Part shown: positions 43,750 through 53,464 of the stretch, in pieces | Layout: each line of letters opens with the position of its first letter | Position numbering within the stretch: the first letter of the stretch is position 1 | Source of the DNA: Planctomycetota bacterium | Lineage (GTDB): Bacteria; Planctomycetota; UBA8742; UBA2392 | NCBI GenBank assembly: GCA_015075515.1 | Contig: JABTUE010000001.1 | Location: forward strand, 372,001 to 436,000 | Direction: 5' to 3' | DNA length: 64,000 bases | Notes under the pieces: generated by a model | What the model saw: the letters and a program-made list of their open reading frames with translations, nothing else | What the model was told of the DNA's origin: nothing | The model's database searches: none | Program-made: the position numbers and the translations under genes

Positions 43750-44751
43750 CTACAGGCGGCGCACGCGTTCGGGAATGTCGGGCACGTGGGCAATCACCTT
43801 GGCGATCACGTCGTCGGCGCGCACACCTTCGGCTTCGCCCTCAAAGTTCAGAATCATGCGGTGGCGCAGGGCCGGGAACGCGCATTCGCGGATGTCGTCG
43901 GCACTCACGTTGTACCGGCCGCGGGCCAACGCCACCATCTTGGCGCCGCGGATGATCGCCTGGCCGCCGCGCGGGCTTGAGCCCACGCGCACGAACTGCT
44001 TGACCACCGGCGCGGCCTCGGGGCTGTCGGGGTGCGTGGCCAGCACCAGCCGGGCCACGTATTCAGTCAGGTGCTGGGCGATCGGAACCTGGGCGGCCAA
44101 AGCGCGCATTTCCAGAATGCGCTTGCCGTCAACGACCTTGCCGGCGCGGGTGTGTTCGGCGCCGGTGGTGCCGGCAAAGATGCTGGTCAGTTCGGCCACG
44201 CTGGGGCTTTTGACGTCCAGCTTGAACATGAAGCGGTCCAGTTGCGCCTCGGGCAGCGGGTAGGTGCCCTCCATTTCAATCGGGTTCTGGGTGGCCAGCA
44301 CAAAGAACGGCTGGTCGAACTTCATGGTCTTGCCGGCAAAGGTCACGCTGCCTTCCTGCATGGCCTCCAGCAGCGCGCTCTGGGTCTTGGGCGTGGCGCG
44401 GTTGATTTCGTCGGCCAGAATGATGTTGCCGAAAATCGGCCCCTTCTGGAACTCAAAGCGCCTGCGCCCGTCTTCTTCCACCACGATGTTGGTGCCGGTG
44501 ATGTCGGCGGGCATCAGGTCAGGCGTGAACTGGATGCGCGAAAAGCTCACGTCCACGGCGTCGGCCAGCGTGCGCACCAGCATGGTCTTGCCCAGACCGG
44601 GCACGCCCTCCAGCAGGATGTGGCCGCCGGTGACAAAGCCGACGATCGTCTTGTCCACGATGTCGGCGTGGCCCACGATCACTTTGGCCACTTCGGTGCG
44701 CAGCCGGGTCACGGTGTCGGCAAAGGCCCTGGCCTGTTCTTCGATGTTCAT
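43750..44751 (-). CDS. MoxR-family AAA+ ATPase
   Basis: 333 residues, cytoplasmic. Walker A is LLEGVPGLGKTMLV, Walker B is NIILADEINRATPKTQSALLEAMQE, sensor 1 is FFVLATQNPIEMEGTYPLPEAQLDRF and sensor 2 is GSSPRGGQAII. MoxR ATPases act as chaperones that insert metals or mature von Willebrand-domain partners; those partners (DUF58, VWA) are usually downstream but no such gene follows here, as the next gene is the convergent clpB. ATG 44751 has GGAG 7 bases upstream; an alternative GTG is at 44763. A TATCAT box is on the minus strand 22 bases further upstream. Confidence 0.93.
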   Translation of the reverse strand: MNIEEQARAFADTVTRLRTEVAKVIVGHADIVDKTIVGFVTGGHILLEGVPGLGKTMLVRTLADAVDVSFSRIQFTPDLMPADITGTNIVVEEDGRRRFEFQKGPIFGNIILADEINRATPKTQSALLEAMQEGSVTFAGKTMKFDQPFFVLATQNPIEMEGTYPLPEAQLDRFMFKLDVKSPSVAELTSIFAGTTGAEHTRAGKVVDGKRILEMRALAAQVPIAQHLTEYVARLVLATHPDSPEAAPVVKQFVRVGSSPRGGQAIIRGAKMVALARGRYNVSADDIRECAFPALRHRMILNFEGEAEGVRADDVIAKVIAHVPDIPERVRRL

Positions 44752-44773
44752 TCGCGGCTCCACGGACGCGCCG

Positions 44774-44779
44774 ATGATA
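44774..44779 (-). promoter_or_regulatory. TATCAT -10 box before the MoxR gene
   Basis: Minus-strand TATCAT lies 22 bases upstream of the ATG at 44751 and overlaps the shared intergenic region with the divergent phoU. Confidence 0.35.
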
Positions 44780-44905
44780 GCGCCGGCCTTGCGGCGTGGT
44801 ACCCTTACGGGGGTGGTCCGCGTCGCGGCAGGTTTCTTGCACGCTTCACGGCACCTTAATACTTCCTTGACGCCCCACGGCTATCCCTTTGCGGGGAAAC
44901 ACACC

Positions 44906-45574
44906 ATGCCCAGTCAAGTCAGCCACCTGCGCCGCGACCTGGAAAGCCTCAAGCGCAACCTGCTGTTTGTCGGCAAACTGGCGTTGTCGGAGCTTTCCAA
45001 GGCGCTGGAAGCCTACGACAAGCGCGACGTTTCACTGGCCCAGCAGGTCGCCGACAGCGACAAGCTGCTGGACCAGAAAGAAGTCCGCGTCGAGGAAGAA
45101 TGCCTGCGCATCATCGCGCTGAACCAGCCCGTGGCCCAGGACCTGCGGTACCTGATTTCGGCCATCAAGATCAATGGCCTGATTGAAAACACCGGCGACA
45201 CCGCGGTGCAGATCTCGCGCCGCGCGGCGTTTCTGGCCACCAAGCCGCCGCTGCCGATCGAACTGGACATCAACAGCATCGGCGCGCGCGTGGTGGAAAT
45301 GTTCGACCGCGCGCTTCAGGCGTTTGTGAACCTGGACGAACTGGAAGCCCACCAGGTGGTTGACATGGACGGCGAAGTGGACGGCTACTACCGCGCCAAC
45401 ACCAACAAGCTGATCACCCTGATGGAACAGCATTCGGATCTGGTCGAGGTCGCGCTGCAGAGCATGCACCTGGTGCGTCACCTTGAACGCGCGGCCGACC
45501 GCGCCACCGACATTGCCCAGCAGGTTCTGTACATCCTTTCCGGCGACATCGTCAGACACCGCAACGCGGTGTAA
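44906..45574 (+). CDS. phoU: Phosphate transport regulator PhoU
   Basis: 222 residues, cytoplasmic, two PhoU three-helix bundles (about 8-110 and 115-215). Metal-binding-type blocks are present: SVSLAQQVADSDKLLDQ-like at 45-60, and LERAADRATDIAQQVLYI near the end (EraaDra-D-iaE type). It links the phosphate transporter PstSCAB with PhoR and dampens PhoB signalling when phosphate is high. It heads a phoU-phoB-phoR unit, but no pst genes are nearby. The ATG at 44906 starts the known family N-terminus; the long upstream in-frame extension is antisense to the MoxR gene and not real. Confidence 0.93.
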   Translation: MPSQVSHLRRDLESLKRNLLFVGKLALSELSKALEAYDKRDVSLAQQVADSDKLLDQKEVRVEEECLRIIALNQPVAQDLRYLISAIKINGLIENTGDTAVQISRRAAFLATKPPLPIELDINSIGARVVEMFDRALQAFVNLDELEAHQVVDMDGEVDGYYRANTNKLITLMEQHSDLVEVALQSMHLVRHLERAADRATDIAQQVLYILSGDIVRHRNAV

Positions 45575-45603
45575 CCGCGGATTGCCGCGGATTGAGGAAA
45601 CCC

Positions 45604-46311
45604 ATGGCGACAGCCACCATGACCCAGCGCATCCTGATCATCGAGGACGAACCCGACATCACCGAAGTACTGAAGTACAACCTGGAAAAGAACCACTACC
45701 AGGTTTCCACCGCCGGCACCGGCGAGGCCGGCCTGGCCGCGGCGCGCGAGAACCCGCCCGACCTGCTGCTGCTGGACCTGATGCTGCCGGGCATGGACGG
45801 GCTTGAGGTCTGCCGCAGGCTGCGCGAAGACCCGCGCACACGCGACCTGTTCATCATCATGCTGACGGCCAAGGGCACCGAAGCCGACGTGGTGGTAGGG
45901 CTTACGCTGGGCGCCGACGATTACATCGTAAAGCCGTTTTCCACCAGCGAGCTGATGGCCCGCATCAAGGCCGTGCTGCGCCGGTCCGAAGCCCGCGACG
46001 GCGAGGCCGGGGCCAAGGACCTGCTGCGCTGCGGGCCGGTCGTGATTGACCTGCAGAAACACGAAGTAACCGTCGGCGGCGAGAAACTGGAGCTTACCCT
46101 GAGTGAGTTCAAGCTGCTAAGCTTCCTGATGCGCAAGAAGGGCCGGGTCTTCACCCGCGACCAGCTTCTGGACGCGGTGGTGGGGCCCGATGTATTCGTC
46201 ACGGCGCGCAACATTGACGTGCACGTGGCCGCCCTGCGCAAGAAACTGGGAAAGCTCGGGGCCTGGATCGTCACGGTGAGGGGTGTCGGCTATCGCTTCG
46301 AAGAGTCCTAG
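45604..46311 (+). CDS. phoB: Phosphate regulon response regulator PhoB (OmpR family)
   Basis: 235 residues. The receiver has the acidic pair E14-D15 (IIEDEPD), phospho-acceptor D58 (LLLLDLMLPGMDG), Thr in MLTAKG, and Lys in VKPF. The C-terminal winged helix (about 140-235) contains LTLSEFKLLSFLMRKKGRVF and RNIDVHVAALRKKLG, as in OmpR/PhoB proteins. It binds pho boxes in target promoters. It is placed 29 bases after phoU with a GAGGAAA ribosome site and overlaps the start of phoR by 29 bases, so all three genes are translated together. Confidence 0.94.
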   Translation: MATATMTQRILIIEDEPDITEVLKYNLEKNHYQVSTAGTGEAGLAAARENPPDLLLLDLMLPGMDGLEVCRRLREDPRTRDLFIIMLTAKGTEADVVVGLTLGADDYIVKPFSTSELMARIKAVLRRSEARDGEAGAKDLLRCGPVVIDLQKHEVTVGGEKLELTLSEFKLLSFLMRKKGRVFTRDQLLDAVVGPDVFVTARNIDVHVAALRKKLGKLGAWIVTVRGVGYRFEES

Positions 46312-48103
46312 CCTGCTGCGCAGCCCGCTGTTGTGGCGCCTGGTCGCCATCAACGGCGTGGCGGTTCTGGCCTTTCTGGTTGCCAGCAGCGGCTACCTGG
46401 AGCTGAAACTGCGCGACGATCTGGTGCGCGAACTGCGGCTGGACCTGCTGGCGCGGGCGCGGCTGTGCGGCGGCGCCCTGCCCCAATCGGGTGACCTTCA
46501 GCCTCAAGCGCAGCGCCTGGCCGAAACCGCGGGCGTGCGCCTGACCGTGATCGCGCCAAACGGCTCCGTGCTGGCCGATTCCCACGACCTGCCCGCGCGC
46601 GTGCCGGCCCAGGGCGGCCGCCCCGAAGTTGAAGCCGCCCTGCGCGACGGCGTGGGCCACGACCAGCGCGCCGCCGACCAGGGCTCGCGCGAATATCTGT
46701 ACGTCGCCTGGCGCGACCTGGAACGCCCCGGCGCGCCCGTCGTGCGCGTGGCCATGGACACCGCCGTGGTTTCGCGCCGGATGCAGGACATCCGCACCAC
46801 GATCTGGGTCACCGTGGTCAGCCTGTTTGTGATCGGCGCCGGGCTCAGCCTGGTCGCCGCGCGGTTTCTGGTGCGCCCGATCCAGGTCGTGCGCAACGCC
46901 GCCAACGAAATCGCCCGCGGCAACCTGGACGCCAGCGTGAACCTTGACCGCCGCGACGAACTGGGCGAACTCGCCGGCGCCTTCAACACCATGAGCCGCG
47001 AACTGCGATCGCGCGTGGGCCAGCTTGAGGCCAACAGGCGCGAACTTTCCGCGATCATGGACAACATGTCCGAGGGACTCGTGCTGCTGGACGCCCAGGG
47101 CAACGTGACTTTGGCCAACAAGGCCGCGGGCGCGATGCTGGGCCACAGCGCCGGCAGCCTGGCGGGCCGCCCGCTGTGGGAAAGCGTGCGCCTGCCGGAA
47201 GTGGACGAACTGCTGGCGGCGCTGCCGGAACTGAAAGAGCCGCGCCGCATCTGGGTCGAGGACCGCACCAACCCGCACCAGCGTCGCGTGCTGGCGTTTG
47301 TGGCCACGCCGCTGTTTGACGCCGGGCGCGGCGAAAAACTGGCGGTGCTGCTGGTCAGCGACGCCACCGAGGACCAGAAACTGCTGGAACTGCGCCAGGA
47401 ATTCGTGGCCAACGTCAGCCACGAACTGAAAACGCCCCTGACCAGCATTTCCGCCTACGTCGAAACGCTGCTGGACGGCGCGGCCGACGACCCGGCCGTG
47501 CGGCGCCCGTTTCTGGACAAGATCCGCGTCAACACCTCGCGCCTGACCAAACTGGTCAGCGACATTCTGACCGTTTCGCGCCTCGAAAGCGGCACCGGCG
47601 ACGAAACCCGCACCCAGCTTGACCTCAACGAACTGGCCGCCGCCAGCGTGCGCCGCCACGCCGAGGCCGCCGAACAGAAAAACATCCGGCTGTCGCTTCA
47701 GACAGCCTCGCGCCCGGCGATTGCGCTGCTGAACGAAGAAGACTTTCTGTCCGCCGTGGACAACCTGCTGGACAACGCCATTGCCTACACCCCCGCGGGC
47801 GGCCGAGTGGACGTGGTGGTCAGCCACAACGCCCAGGGGCTGGTCATTGAGGTCAAGGACACCGGCGTGGGTATTCCGCCCGAGGCCCTGCCGCGCGTGT
47901 TTGAGCGATTTTACCGCGTGGACAAGGCGCGCTCGCGGGCCATGGGCGGCACCGGGCTGGGGCTGGCGATTGTCAAACACGTGGCGCTCAAGCACGGCGG
48001 CCGCGTGGACGCCGAAAGCGAAGTGGGCAAGGGCTCCAGCTTTCGCATCAACCTGCCCGCGGCGGTGAGTTCCGCACGCCTGCCGGCTACGGGCCAGGCA
48101 TAG
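46283..48103 (+). CDS. phoR: Phosphate regulon sensor kinase PhoR
   Basis: 606 residues from a GTG at 46283 inside the end of phoB. TM1 (about 16-37), a periplasmic region of about 130 residues, TM2 (about 173-195) and HAMP (LVRPIQVVRNAANEIARGNL). A PAS domain follows (AIMDNMSEGLVLLDAQGNVT). HisKA has H380 in FVANVSHELKTPLTSISAY; the HATPase_c domain has N-box LLDNAIAYTPAGG, G1 VKDTGVGIP, F FERFYRV and G2 GGTGLGLAI. The periplasmic domain is larger than that of E. coli PhoR, as in many Gram-negative and actinobacterial homologues. The partner regulator PhoB is directly upstream. Confidence 0.93.
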   Translation: MSAIASKSPSLLRSPLLWRLVAINGVAVLAFLVASSGYLELKLRDDLVRELRLDLLARARLCGGALPQSGDLQPQAQRLAETAGVRLTVIAPNGSVLADSHDLPARVPAQGGRPEVEAALRDGVGHDQRAADQGSREYLYVAWRDLERPGAPVVRVAMDTAVVSRRMQDIRTTIWVTVVSLFVIGAGLSLVAARFLVRPIQVVRNAANEIARGNLDASVNLDRRDELGELAGAFNTMSRELRSRVGQLEANRRELSAIMDNMSEGLVLLDAQGNVTLANKAAGAMLGHSAGSLAGRPLWESVRLPEVDELLAALPELKEPRRIWVEDRTNPHQRRVLAFVATPLFDAGRGEKLAVLLVSDATEDQKLLELRQEFVANVSHELKTPLTSISAYVETLLDGAADDPAVRRPFLDKIRVNTSRLTKLVSDILTVSRLESGTGDETRTQLDLNELAAASVRRHAEAAEQKNIRLSLQTASRPAIALLNEEDFLSAVDNLLDNAIAYTPAGGRVDVVVSHNAQGLVIEVKDTGVGIPPEALPRVFERFYRVDKARSRAMGGTGLGLAIVKHVALKHGGRVDAESEVGKGSSFRINLPAAVSSARLPATGQA

Positions 48104-48215
48104 GCGCGCCGGTCATTCTGCCGGCGGGCGCGGGCCTTGCCGTCTACAACCGGAACCACGGATGCTTTTGGGAACACGCCGCCGTTCGCGTTTGTTCGCG
48201 CCCGCGGCACGGCCG

Positions 48216-49592
48216 TCAGCGCAGGATCAGCCACTCGGCAATGTTGAAGTAAATCAGGACGGTCAGGATATCCGCCGCCGTGGTGATGAACGGGCCGGCG
48301 GTGACCGCCGGGTCAATCTTGAGCGCGCGGGTAACCAGCGGAATCGCCGCGCCCAGCGCGTTGCTGGTGGCCAGCGCCAGCGCCATGGCCAGGCCGACAA
48401 TCACCGCCACCTCGTGCACCTCGTGCCCGCCCAGGGTCTGGGGGTGGGCCCCGCGCACCAGCACCAGTGTCACGGCCAGGCCGGCCATGGTCAGGCTGAG
48501 CATCGCGCCCACGGCCAGCTCGCGCAGAAAGATCGCCCGCAGGCGCTTGCGGTCCATGCCGTCGGTGGAAATGGCGCGGATCAGAATGCCGGCACTCTGG
48601 GTGCCGACGTTGCCGGAACTGGCGGTGATCATGGTGATGTAGGCCGCCAGCAGGCTGAGATGTGCGATCACCGGGTTGTAGGCCTGCTGCACCAGAACGG
48701 ACGCGCTGCTGACCACGACCAGGGCCACCAGCCAGATCACGCGCGCGCGGAACTTGCGCCCCAGGCTGGCCGAAAAATAGTCGTCGTTCTGGGTGGCCAC
48801 GCCGTGCATCTTCAGGATGTCTTCGGTGGCTTCTTCTTCGGCGACGTCGGAAAGATCGTCAAACGTCACGATGCCCACCAGCCGCTGTTCGGAGTCCACC
48901 ACCGGAATTGCCACCACGTCGTATTCGCGCAGCTTGCGCAGCACTTCTTCGCGGTGGTCGGTGGTCTTCACAAACGCCACGTTCTCGCGCATGAACGTGC
49001 GCACCTGGGCCGAGGGCTCGGCCACCACCACGTCGCGCAGGCTCAGCGTGCCGATCAGCCGGTGGCCGGCGTCAATCACGTAAATCACGTACACCGTTTC
49101 CACCTGGTCGGCAAAGCGCCGCACCTTGGCCAGCACGTCGGCGGCTGTGGCGTCGGCCGGCACGTGCAGAAACTCGGGCGTCATGGTGCGGCCGGCGCTG
49201 TCGGGCGGATACTGCAGCAGCGCCAGCGTGGCCTTGCGTTCTTCGGCGGGCAGAACTTCCAGCAGTTTGCGGGCGACGGGGCCGGGCAGTTCCTGAAGCA
49301 GTTCGGTGCGCGTGTCGGCGGAAATTTCGGCCAGCATGCGCGAAAGCACGTCGGGCTTGAAGTCGTTCAGCAGCCGGGCCTGGGTTTCGGGCTCGAGGTA
49401 TTCGAACACCTCGGGCTGTTTTTTGCGGTCCACGGCCAGAAAGGCCACCAGGCGCTTGTCTTCGGGCGCGCTTTCGATGATTTCGGCCACGTCGGCGGGG
49501 TGGAATTCCTCGCTTAAGGCGCGAAAGCCGGTGACATCGCCGCCGCGCAGCATTTCGGCGATTTCGGGCCCGATCAGCCTGGCAAGCGTCAT
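48216..49592 (-). CDS. mgtE: Magnesium transporter MgtE
   Basis: 458 residues. Cytosolic N-domain (about 1-125, helical: FHPADVAEIIE, LLNDFKPD), two CBS domains (about 130-250: GTLSLRDVVVAEP, LVGIVTFDDL), a linking plug helix (about 250-270, EEATEDILKMHGV), and five TM helices (about 275-458) with the conserved NVGTQSAGILIRAI and TSNALGAAIPLVTRALKIDPA filter/gate segments. MgtE is a dimeric Mg2+ channel gated by cytosolic Mg2+. The ATG at 49592 gives the family start; an extension to 49649 adds no homology. No riboswitch is seen in the short upstream space, which is shared with the divergent gene at 49661. Confidence 0.95.
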   Translation of the reverse strand: MTLARLIGPEIAEMLRGGDVTGFRALSEEFHPADVAEIIESAPEDKRLVAFLAVDRKKQPEVFEYLEPETQARLLNDFKPDVLSRMLAEISADTRTELLQELPGPVARKLLEVLPAEERKATLALLQYPPDSAGRTMTPEFLHVPADATAADVLAKVRRFADQVETVYVIYVIDAGHRLIGTLSLRDVVVAEPSAQVRTFMRENVAFVKTTDHREEVLRKLREYDVVAIPVVDSEQRLVGIVTFDDLSDVAEEEATEDILKMHGVATQNDDYFSASLGRKFRARVIWLVALVVVSSASVLVQQAYNPVIAHLSLLAAYITMITASSGNVGTQSAGILIRAISTDGMDRKRLRAIFLRELAVGAMLSLTMAGLAVTLVLVRGAHPQTLGGHEVHEVAVIVGLAMALALATSNALGAAIPLVTRALKIDPAVTAGPFITTAADILTVLIYFNIAEWLILR

Positions 49593-49660
49593 GGTATCCC
49601 CGGCAGGACGGGGCGATTTGGCATTGGCCGGCGCGCCGGGGCAAGCCACAATTGCGCGCC

Positions 49661-50416
49661 ATGCGCCCGGCGCGACTGTTTCTGCTGTGTCTGGCGGTTC
49701 TGGCCGCTCTGGTGCCCGGCGGCGCCGGCTCCGCCCAGTCCGCGCCCGAGGCGCCGGCGGCCCCGCTGTGTATGGCCGCCGGGGCGGCGGTCAGCCTGGC
49801 CTGGAGTCTGCCGCCGGGGCCCAGGCCGCAGCTTGTGGTGGTGTACCGGGCCGAAAAGGACACCGCGACATTCGAAGAGCTGCGCCGCGTGGACGCCGCG
49901 GCGCTTTCCATGCAGGACGACAGCGTGCAGCTTGGACGCACGTACCTGTACCGCGTGGCCACGGTGCGCGGCGCGGCCGTCAGCCCGCTGTCGCCGGCTG
50001 CCGAGGTTCTGGTCGGCGGCGGCGCGCGCGTGCTGTTGCGCGGCGGCAGCACCGACCGCGCGGTGTTCGAGGTGACCGTTTACCGCGCCGGCCGGCGCCT
50101 GAGCGCCACGTTTGTGCACGCCGCGGGCGACCGGGTGGGCGACCTGGTGCACGTGGCGGGGCTTGACCGGATTGAGGACTTCCGGCTGGGGCTGGTGCTG
50201 CGCGAACTGAGCCTTTCGCGCGCCATCGGCCAGGAAGCGTCGCTGCAGGAGCTGCGTGACTCGCGCGGCGAGGCCATGCTGGACCCCGGCGGCAAGCCGC
50301 TGCGGCTGGAGTTCAGGTTTCCGGGCCACGAGCGCGAGGTGCTGGTGGCGGCGCTGGCGCTCAAGGACGGCCGCATCGTCGCCCTGACCGAGGGCGAAAC
50401 GCTTAACGTTCCGTAG
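49661..50416 (+). CDS. Secreted protein with a fibronectin-III-like domain, unknown function
   Basis: 251 residues from the ATG at 49661. Signal peptide MRPARLFLLCLAVLAALVPG, cut near GSAQS. Residues about 30-110 have an FN3 pattern: VSLAWSLPPGPRPQLVVVYR, then RTYLYRVATVRGAAVSPLS. The remainder (about 115-251) is beta-rich and of unknown fold. It contains no catalytic motif. A TTG at 49652 would add three residues. Its stop codon (50414-50416) directly abuts the stop of the convergent glnE gene (50417), with no base between them. Confidence 0.7.
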   Translation: MRPARLFLLCLAVLAALVPGGAGSAQSAPEAPAAPLCMAAGAAVSLAWSLPPGPRPQLVVVYRAEKDTATFEELRRVDAAALSMQDDSVQLGRTYLYRVATVRGAAVSPLSPAAEVLVGGGARVLLRGGSTDRAVFEVTVYRAGRRLSATFVHAAGDRVGDLVHVAGLDRIEDFRLGLVLRELSLSRAIGQEASLQELRDSRGEAMLDPGGKPLRLEFRFPGHEREVLVAALALKDGRIVALTEGETLNVP

Positions 50417-53400
50417 TCAGACCACAAACCGTTCAAATGCCCGGCGCGCCGCCGCGCGGTGCCAGTCCAGTTCGGCCGTCAGTTGCCCGGCCGCGCTCTG
50501 GCCGCCGCCGGCTCGATAGCCCATGCGCTGGGCGAACACCTCCAGCGCCGGGCCGTCGGGCAGCGTGTCGTGCGGCGTGCCGTCGCACAACTGCATGCGG
50601 TTAATGCACTGGCGCAGAAACAGGTAGGCCTCGACCAGCGCATCGTGGCTGCGCGCGTCCAGCAGGTCGTGGTCACGGCAGGCGCGCAGGGCCTCCAGCA
50701 CGTCGGGGCGGCGCAGGGCGGCGATGTCGGCGCCGCGCGCGAGCTGAAGGTGCGCCAGCAGAAACTCGACGTCCAGCGTGCCGCCCGCCGCGCGCTTGAG
50801 GTCGTTGCGCTTTGCGCCGGCCAGCAGCCGGTCGCGCATCTCGCGCACGGCCGCGGCGTTGCCGCCGGCGTAACAGAACGCGGCCAGCAGTTCTTCGGCG
50901 CGGCGGCCGGCCGGGCTTTGCGGCGCCAGCACGCGGGCGCGGCAGGCGGCGATGCGTTCCCAGAACTGCGCGCCGGTTTGCAGGTAACGCTCCAGTTCGT
51001 CCAGGCTGGCGCACAGCACGCCCTTGCTGCCGTGGGGCCGCAGGCGCAGGTCCACGTCGTACAGTTTGCCGCGGTCGGTGCCGACGGTCAGCATGTCCAG
51101 CACCCGCCGCACCACGCGGTTGTAGAACGCGCCCTCGGCGGCGGGCTCGACGGCGCCGGGCTGGTAGGCAAACACCAGGTCCAGGTCGCTGGCGTAATGC
51201 AGCGCGCCCGCGCCCAGCTTGCCCATGCCGATCACGCACAGGTGTTCGGCCGGGTCGGCAACCAGCAGTTCCGGCTCGCGCGCGGCCTCGCGTTTCAGGG
51301 CGTGCCGCACGGCAAAGGCCAGCAGCACTTCGGCCAGCACGCACAGTTCGCGCAGCGTGTGCGGCAGGGGCGTGCGGCCGGTGATGTCGAGTGTGCCGAT
51401 GCGCAGCAGTTCGGCGTCGCGCTGCCAGCTTGCGGCCTCGGGGGCGGTGTCGGCGCCGGCGGCGCGGTCGGCCAGTTCGTGTTCCAGGCGGGCGCGGTCA
51501 AGCGCCGAAATGGTCTGAAGGCTGTCAATGAATTCGTCCACCAGCCCGGGCCGGCGCGCCAGAATCGCTGAAAGCCAGTCCGACTGCGCGGCGATGCCGC
51601 CGAAAATGGCCAGCGCGCGGGGGTCTTCGGCCACCAGTTCAAACAGCATGGTCTTGGCGCCCAGGTTGGCCACAATCCGTTCAAAGTTGCGCAGCGTGGC
51701 GTCGGGGTCGGGCGAGCCCGCGGCAAACTCCAGCAGCGCCGGCATCATGCTGGCCAGGTATTTGCGGGCGCGCGGCGCGTACAGGCGGTTTTCGCTGCTT
51801 TCGTTGGCCAGTTCGCGGATCGCGGCGTGCGCGCCGCTGATGTCGGAAAACCGGTACCGGCCCAGAATCTCTCTGGCGCGGTCGGGCGGCAGGTCAGGGT
51901 CCAGCACCAGCGCGCTTTCCTCGGGGGCCGGGCGCCCGAACAGCCCGGCAAACAGCCGCACCATCAGGCCGCGCGACCGCAGCGTGTGCGCGCGCAGTCC
52001 GGACAGCAGCTGGCGCGCCGGGTCCAGCCGGCGCGGCCCGCCGAAACCCAGCGCGCGCCCGATGCGCGACAGTTCGGCGGCGTCCTGGGGCAGGGTGTGG
52101 GTCTGCGCGCCCTCCCACAATTGCAGCCGGTGCTCGACACCGCGCAGAAAGCGGTAGGCGCGGGACAGGTCGCCGGCCTCGGACTCCTTCAGCACGCCGT
52201 GGCGGGCCAGCGCGGCCAGGGCGTCCAGCGTGGCGCCGCGCCGCAGGTCGGGCAGGCGCCCGCCGTTGAGAAGCTGAAGAAACTGGGTGACGAACTCGAT
52301 GTCGCGTATGCCGCCAAAGCCGGTCTTGACATCCAGAAACGTCTCGGCGCGTTCGTCGGTGCGGCGCTCGATCGTGCGCTTGAGTTCCTGGATCTGGCGG
52401 ATTTCCTCGACTGTCAGGTACTTGCGGTACACCCAGGGCTGCAGTGTCTGCAGCATGCCCGCGCCCAGGGCGATGTCGCCGGCGCAGGGCCGGGCCTTGA
52501 TCAGCGCCTGGCGTTCCCAGGTGCTGCCGAAACTGTGGTAGTAATCCAGCGTGCCCTGCACGCTGCGCGCCAGGCTGCCGCGCTTGCCCTCCGGTCTAAG
52601 GCGTGTGTCCACGCGGAAGACCAGCCCGTCTTCGGTGACTTCATCCAGCAGCGAAATCAGGCGCTCGGCGATCTTGACCGCGAACTGCCGCCCGGAAAGC
52701 CCGCGCGGGCCGTCGCCGTCAAACACGAACATCAGGTCAATGTCGCTGCAATAGTTCAGTTCGGCCGCGCCCAGCTTGCCCATGGCGATCACGCAGAAGC
52801 GGAAGTTTTCCGGCGCGTGCCACTGGCGGCGGGTTTCGAACTCGGCCAGGGTGTGCTGGAGCGCCACGGCCAGCGCGCCGTCGGCCAAAGCCGAGATTTC
52901 GGCGCCGGTTTCCTCCAGCGGCCGGTTCAACAGCGCCTCGCGGATCAGCACCCGCAGCGCCAGCGCGTGGTGGTTGGCGCGCAGCGCGACCCGGATTTCG
53001 GCGCCGGCGTCCAGCCGCGCCCGCGCGCCGCGCGCCACGGTCGCGGCGTCCAGCGGCCGGGCCAGGTCGGCGTCATCCAGCGCCAGCACGTCGCGCCAGG
53101 CGCCGCGCGCGGCGTGGCGGCCCAGCGCGCGCGAATGGCCCAGCGCGGCAAACAGGCGCGAAAACGCCGCCGGCCGGGCCAGCGCCGCGGCCACAAAACC
53201 GGCCGTGGCGCCGGCGTCATGGCGCAGCGCGCGTTCAACCGCCGCCACCGATTCCGCCGGCGCCGGCGACAGGTCAAACGCCCGCGCCAGCAGATCCACA
53301 AACGCCGCCGCCGTGGCCTCGGGCAGAACGCGCAGATCCTCGCGGATGCCCTCGGCCGCCGCCTGCAGCGCCGCCGCCGCGTCGGGCAGGGGTTCGTCGC

Positions 53401-53455
53401 CGTCGGGCGGCACGGGCACGGGCCAGTCAAGCTGTTTGGGGTCTGTCGGGTCCAC
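50417..53455 (-). CDS. glnE: Bifunctional glutamine synthetase adenylyltransferase/deadenylylase GlnE
   Basis: 1012 residues, cytoplasmic. Two nucleotidyltransferase domains are visible, each with the GKLGAxELxYxSDxDL signature: the N-terminal adenylyl-removing one (MGKLGAAELNYCSDIDLMFVFD) and the C-terminal adenylylating one (MGKLGAGALHYASDLDLVFAY). A central PII-binding/helical region separates them (PALLEFAAGSPDPDATL). This enzyme tunes glutamine synthetase according to the nitrogen state. No glnA or glnB is in the window. A GTG at 53455 is used as start. GlnE is common in proteobacteria and actinobacteria, so its presence here may help place the organism. The next upstream gene is a DDAH-like hydrolase, 10 bases away, probably in one transcript. 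Confidence 0.93.
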   Translation of the reverse strand: MDPTDPKQLDWPVPVPPDGDEPLPDAAAALQAAAEGIREDLRVLPEATAAAFVDLLARAFDLSPAPAESVAAVERALRHDAGATAGFVAAALARPAAFSRLFAALGHSRALGRHAARGAWRDVLALDDADLARPLDAATVARGARARLDAGAEIRVALRANHHALALRVLIREALLNRPLEETGAEISALADGALAVALQHTLAEFETRRQWHAPENFRFCVIAMGKLGAAELNYCSDIDLMFVFDGDGPRGLSGRQFAVKIAERLISLLDEVTEDGLVFRVDTRLRPEGKRGSLARSVQGTLDYYHSFGSTWERQALIKARPCAGDIALGAGMLQTLQPWVYRKYLTVEEIRQIQELKRTIERRTDERAETFLDVKTGFGGIRDIEFVTQFLQLLNGGRLPDLRRGATLDALAALARHGVLKESEAGDLSRAYRFLRGVEHRLQLWEGAQTHTLPQDAAELSRIGRALGFGGPRRLDPARQLLSGLRAHTLRSRGLMVRLFAGLFGRPAPEESALVLDPDLPPDRAREILGRYRFSDISGAHAAIRELANESSENRLYAPRARKYLASMMPALLEFAAGSPDPDATLRNFERIVANLGAKTMLFELVAEDPRALAIFGGIAAQSDWLSAILARRPGLVDEFIDSLQTISALDRARLEHELADRAAGADTAPEAASWQRDAELLRIGTLDITGRTPLPHTLRELCVLAEVLLAFAVRHALKREAAREPELLVADPAEHLCVIGMGKLGAGALHYASDLDLVFAYQPGAVEPAAEGAFYNRVVRRVLDMLTVGTDRGKLYDVDLRLRPHGSKGVLCASLDELERYLQTGAQFWERIAACRARVLAPQSPAGRRAEELLAAFCYAGGNAAAVREMRDRLLAGAKRNDLKRAAGGTLDVEFLLAHLQLARGADIAALRRPDVLEALRACRDHDLLDARSHDALVEAYLFLRQCINRMQLCDGTPHDTLPDGPALEVFAQRMGYRAGGGQSAAGQLTAELDWHRAAARRAFERFVV

Positions 53456-53464
53456 GTGCCGGCC

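Noticed and set aside
46283..46311. Overlap of phoB and phoR as a possible annotation error
   Set aside because: Short overlaps of regulator and sensor genes are normal, and both conserved ends need these bases.
48104..48215. Hairpin between phoR and mgtE
   Set aside because: GCGCGCCGG and GCCGGCGGGCGC pair only partly; not clear enough to call a terminator.
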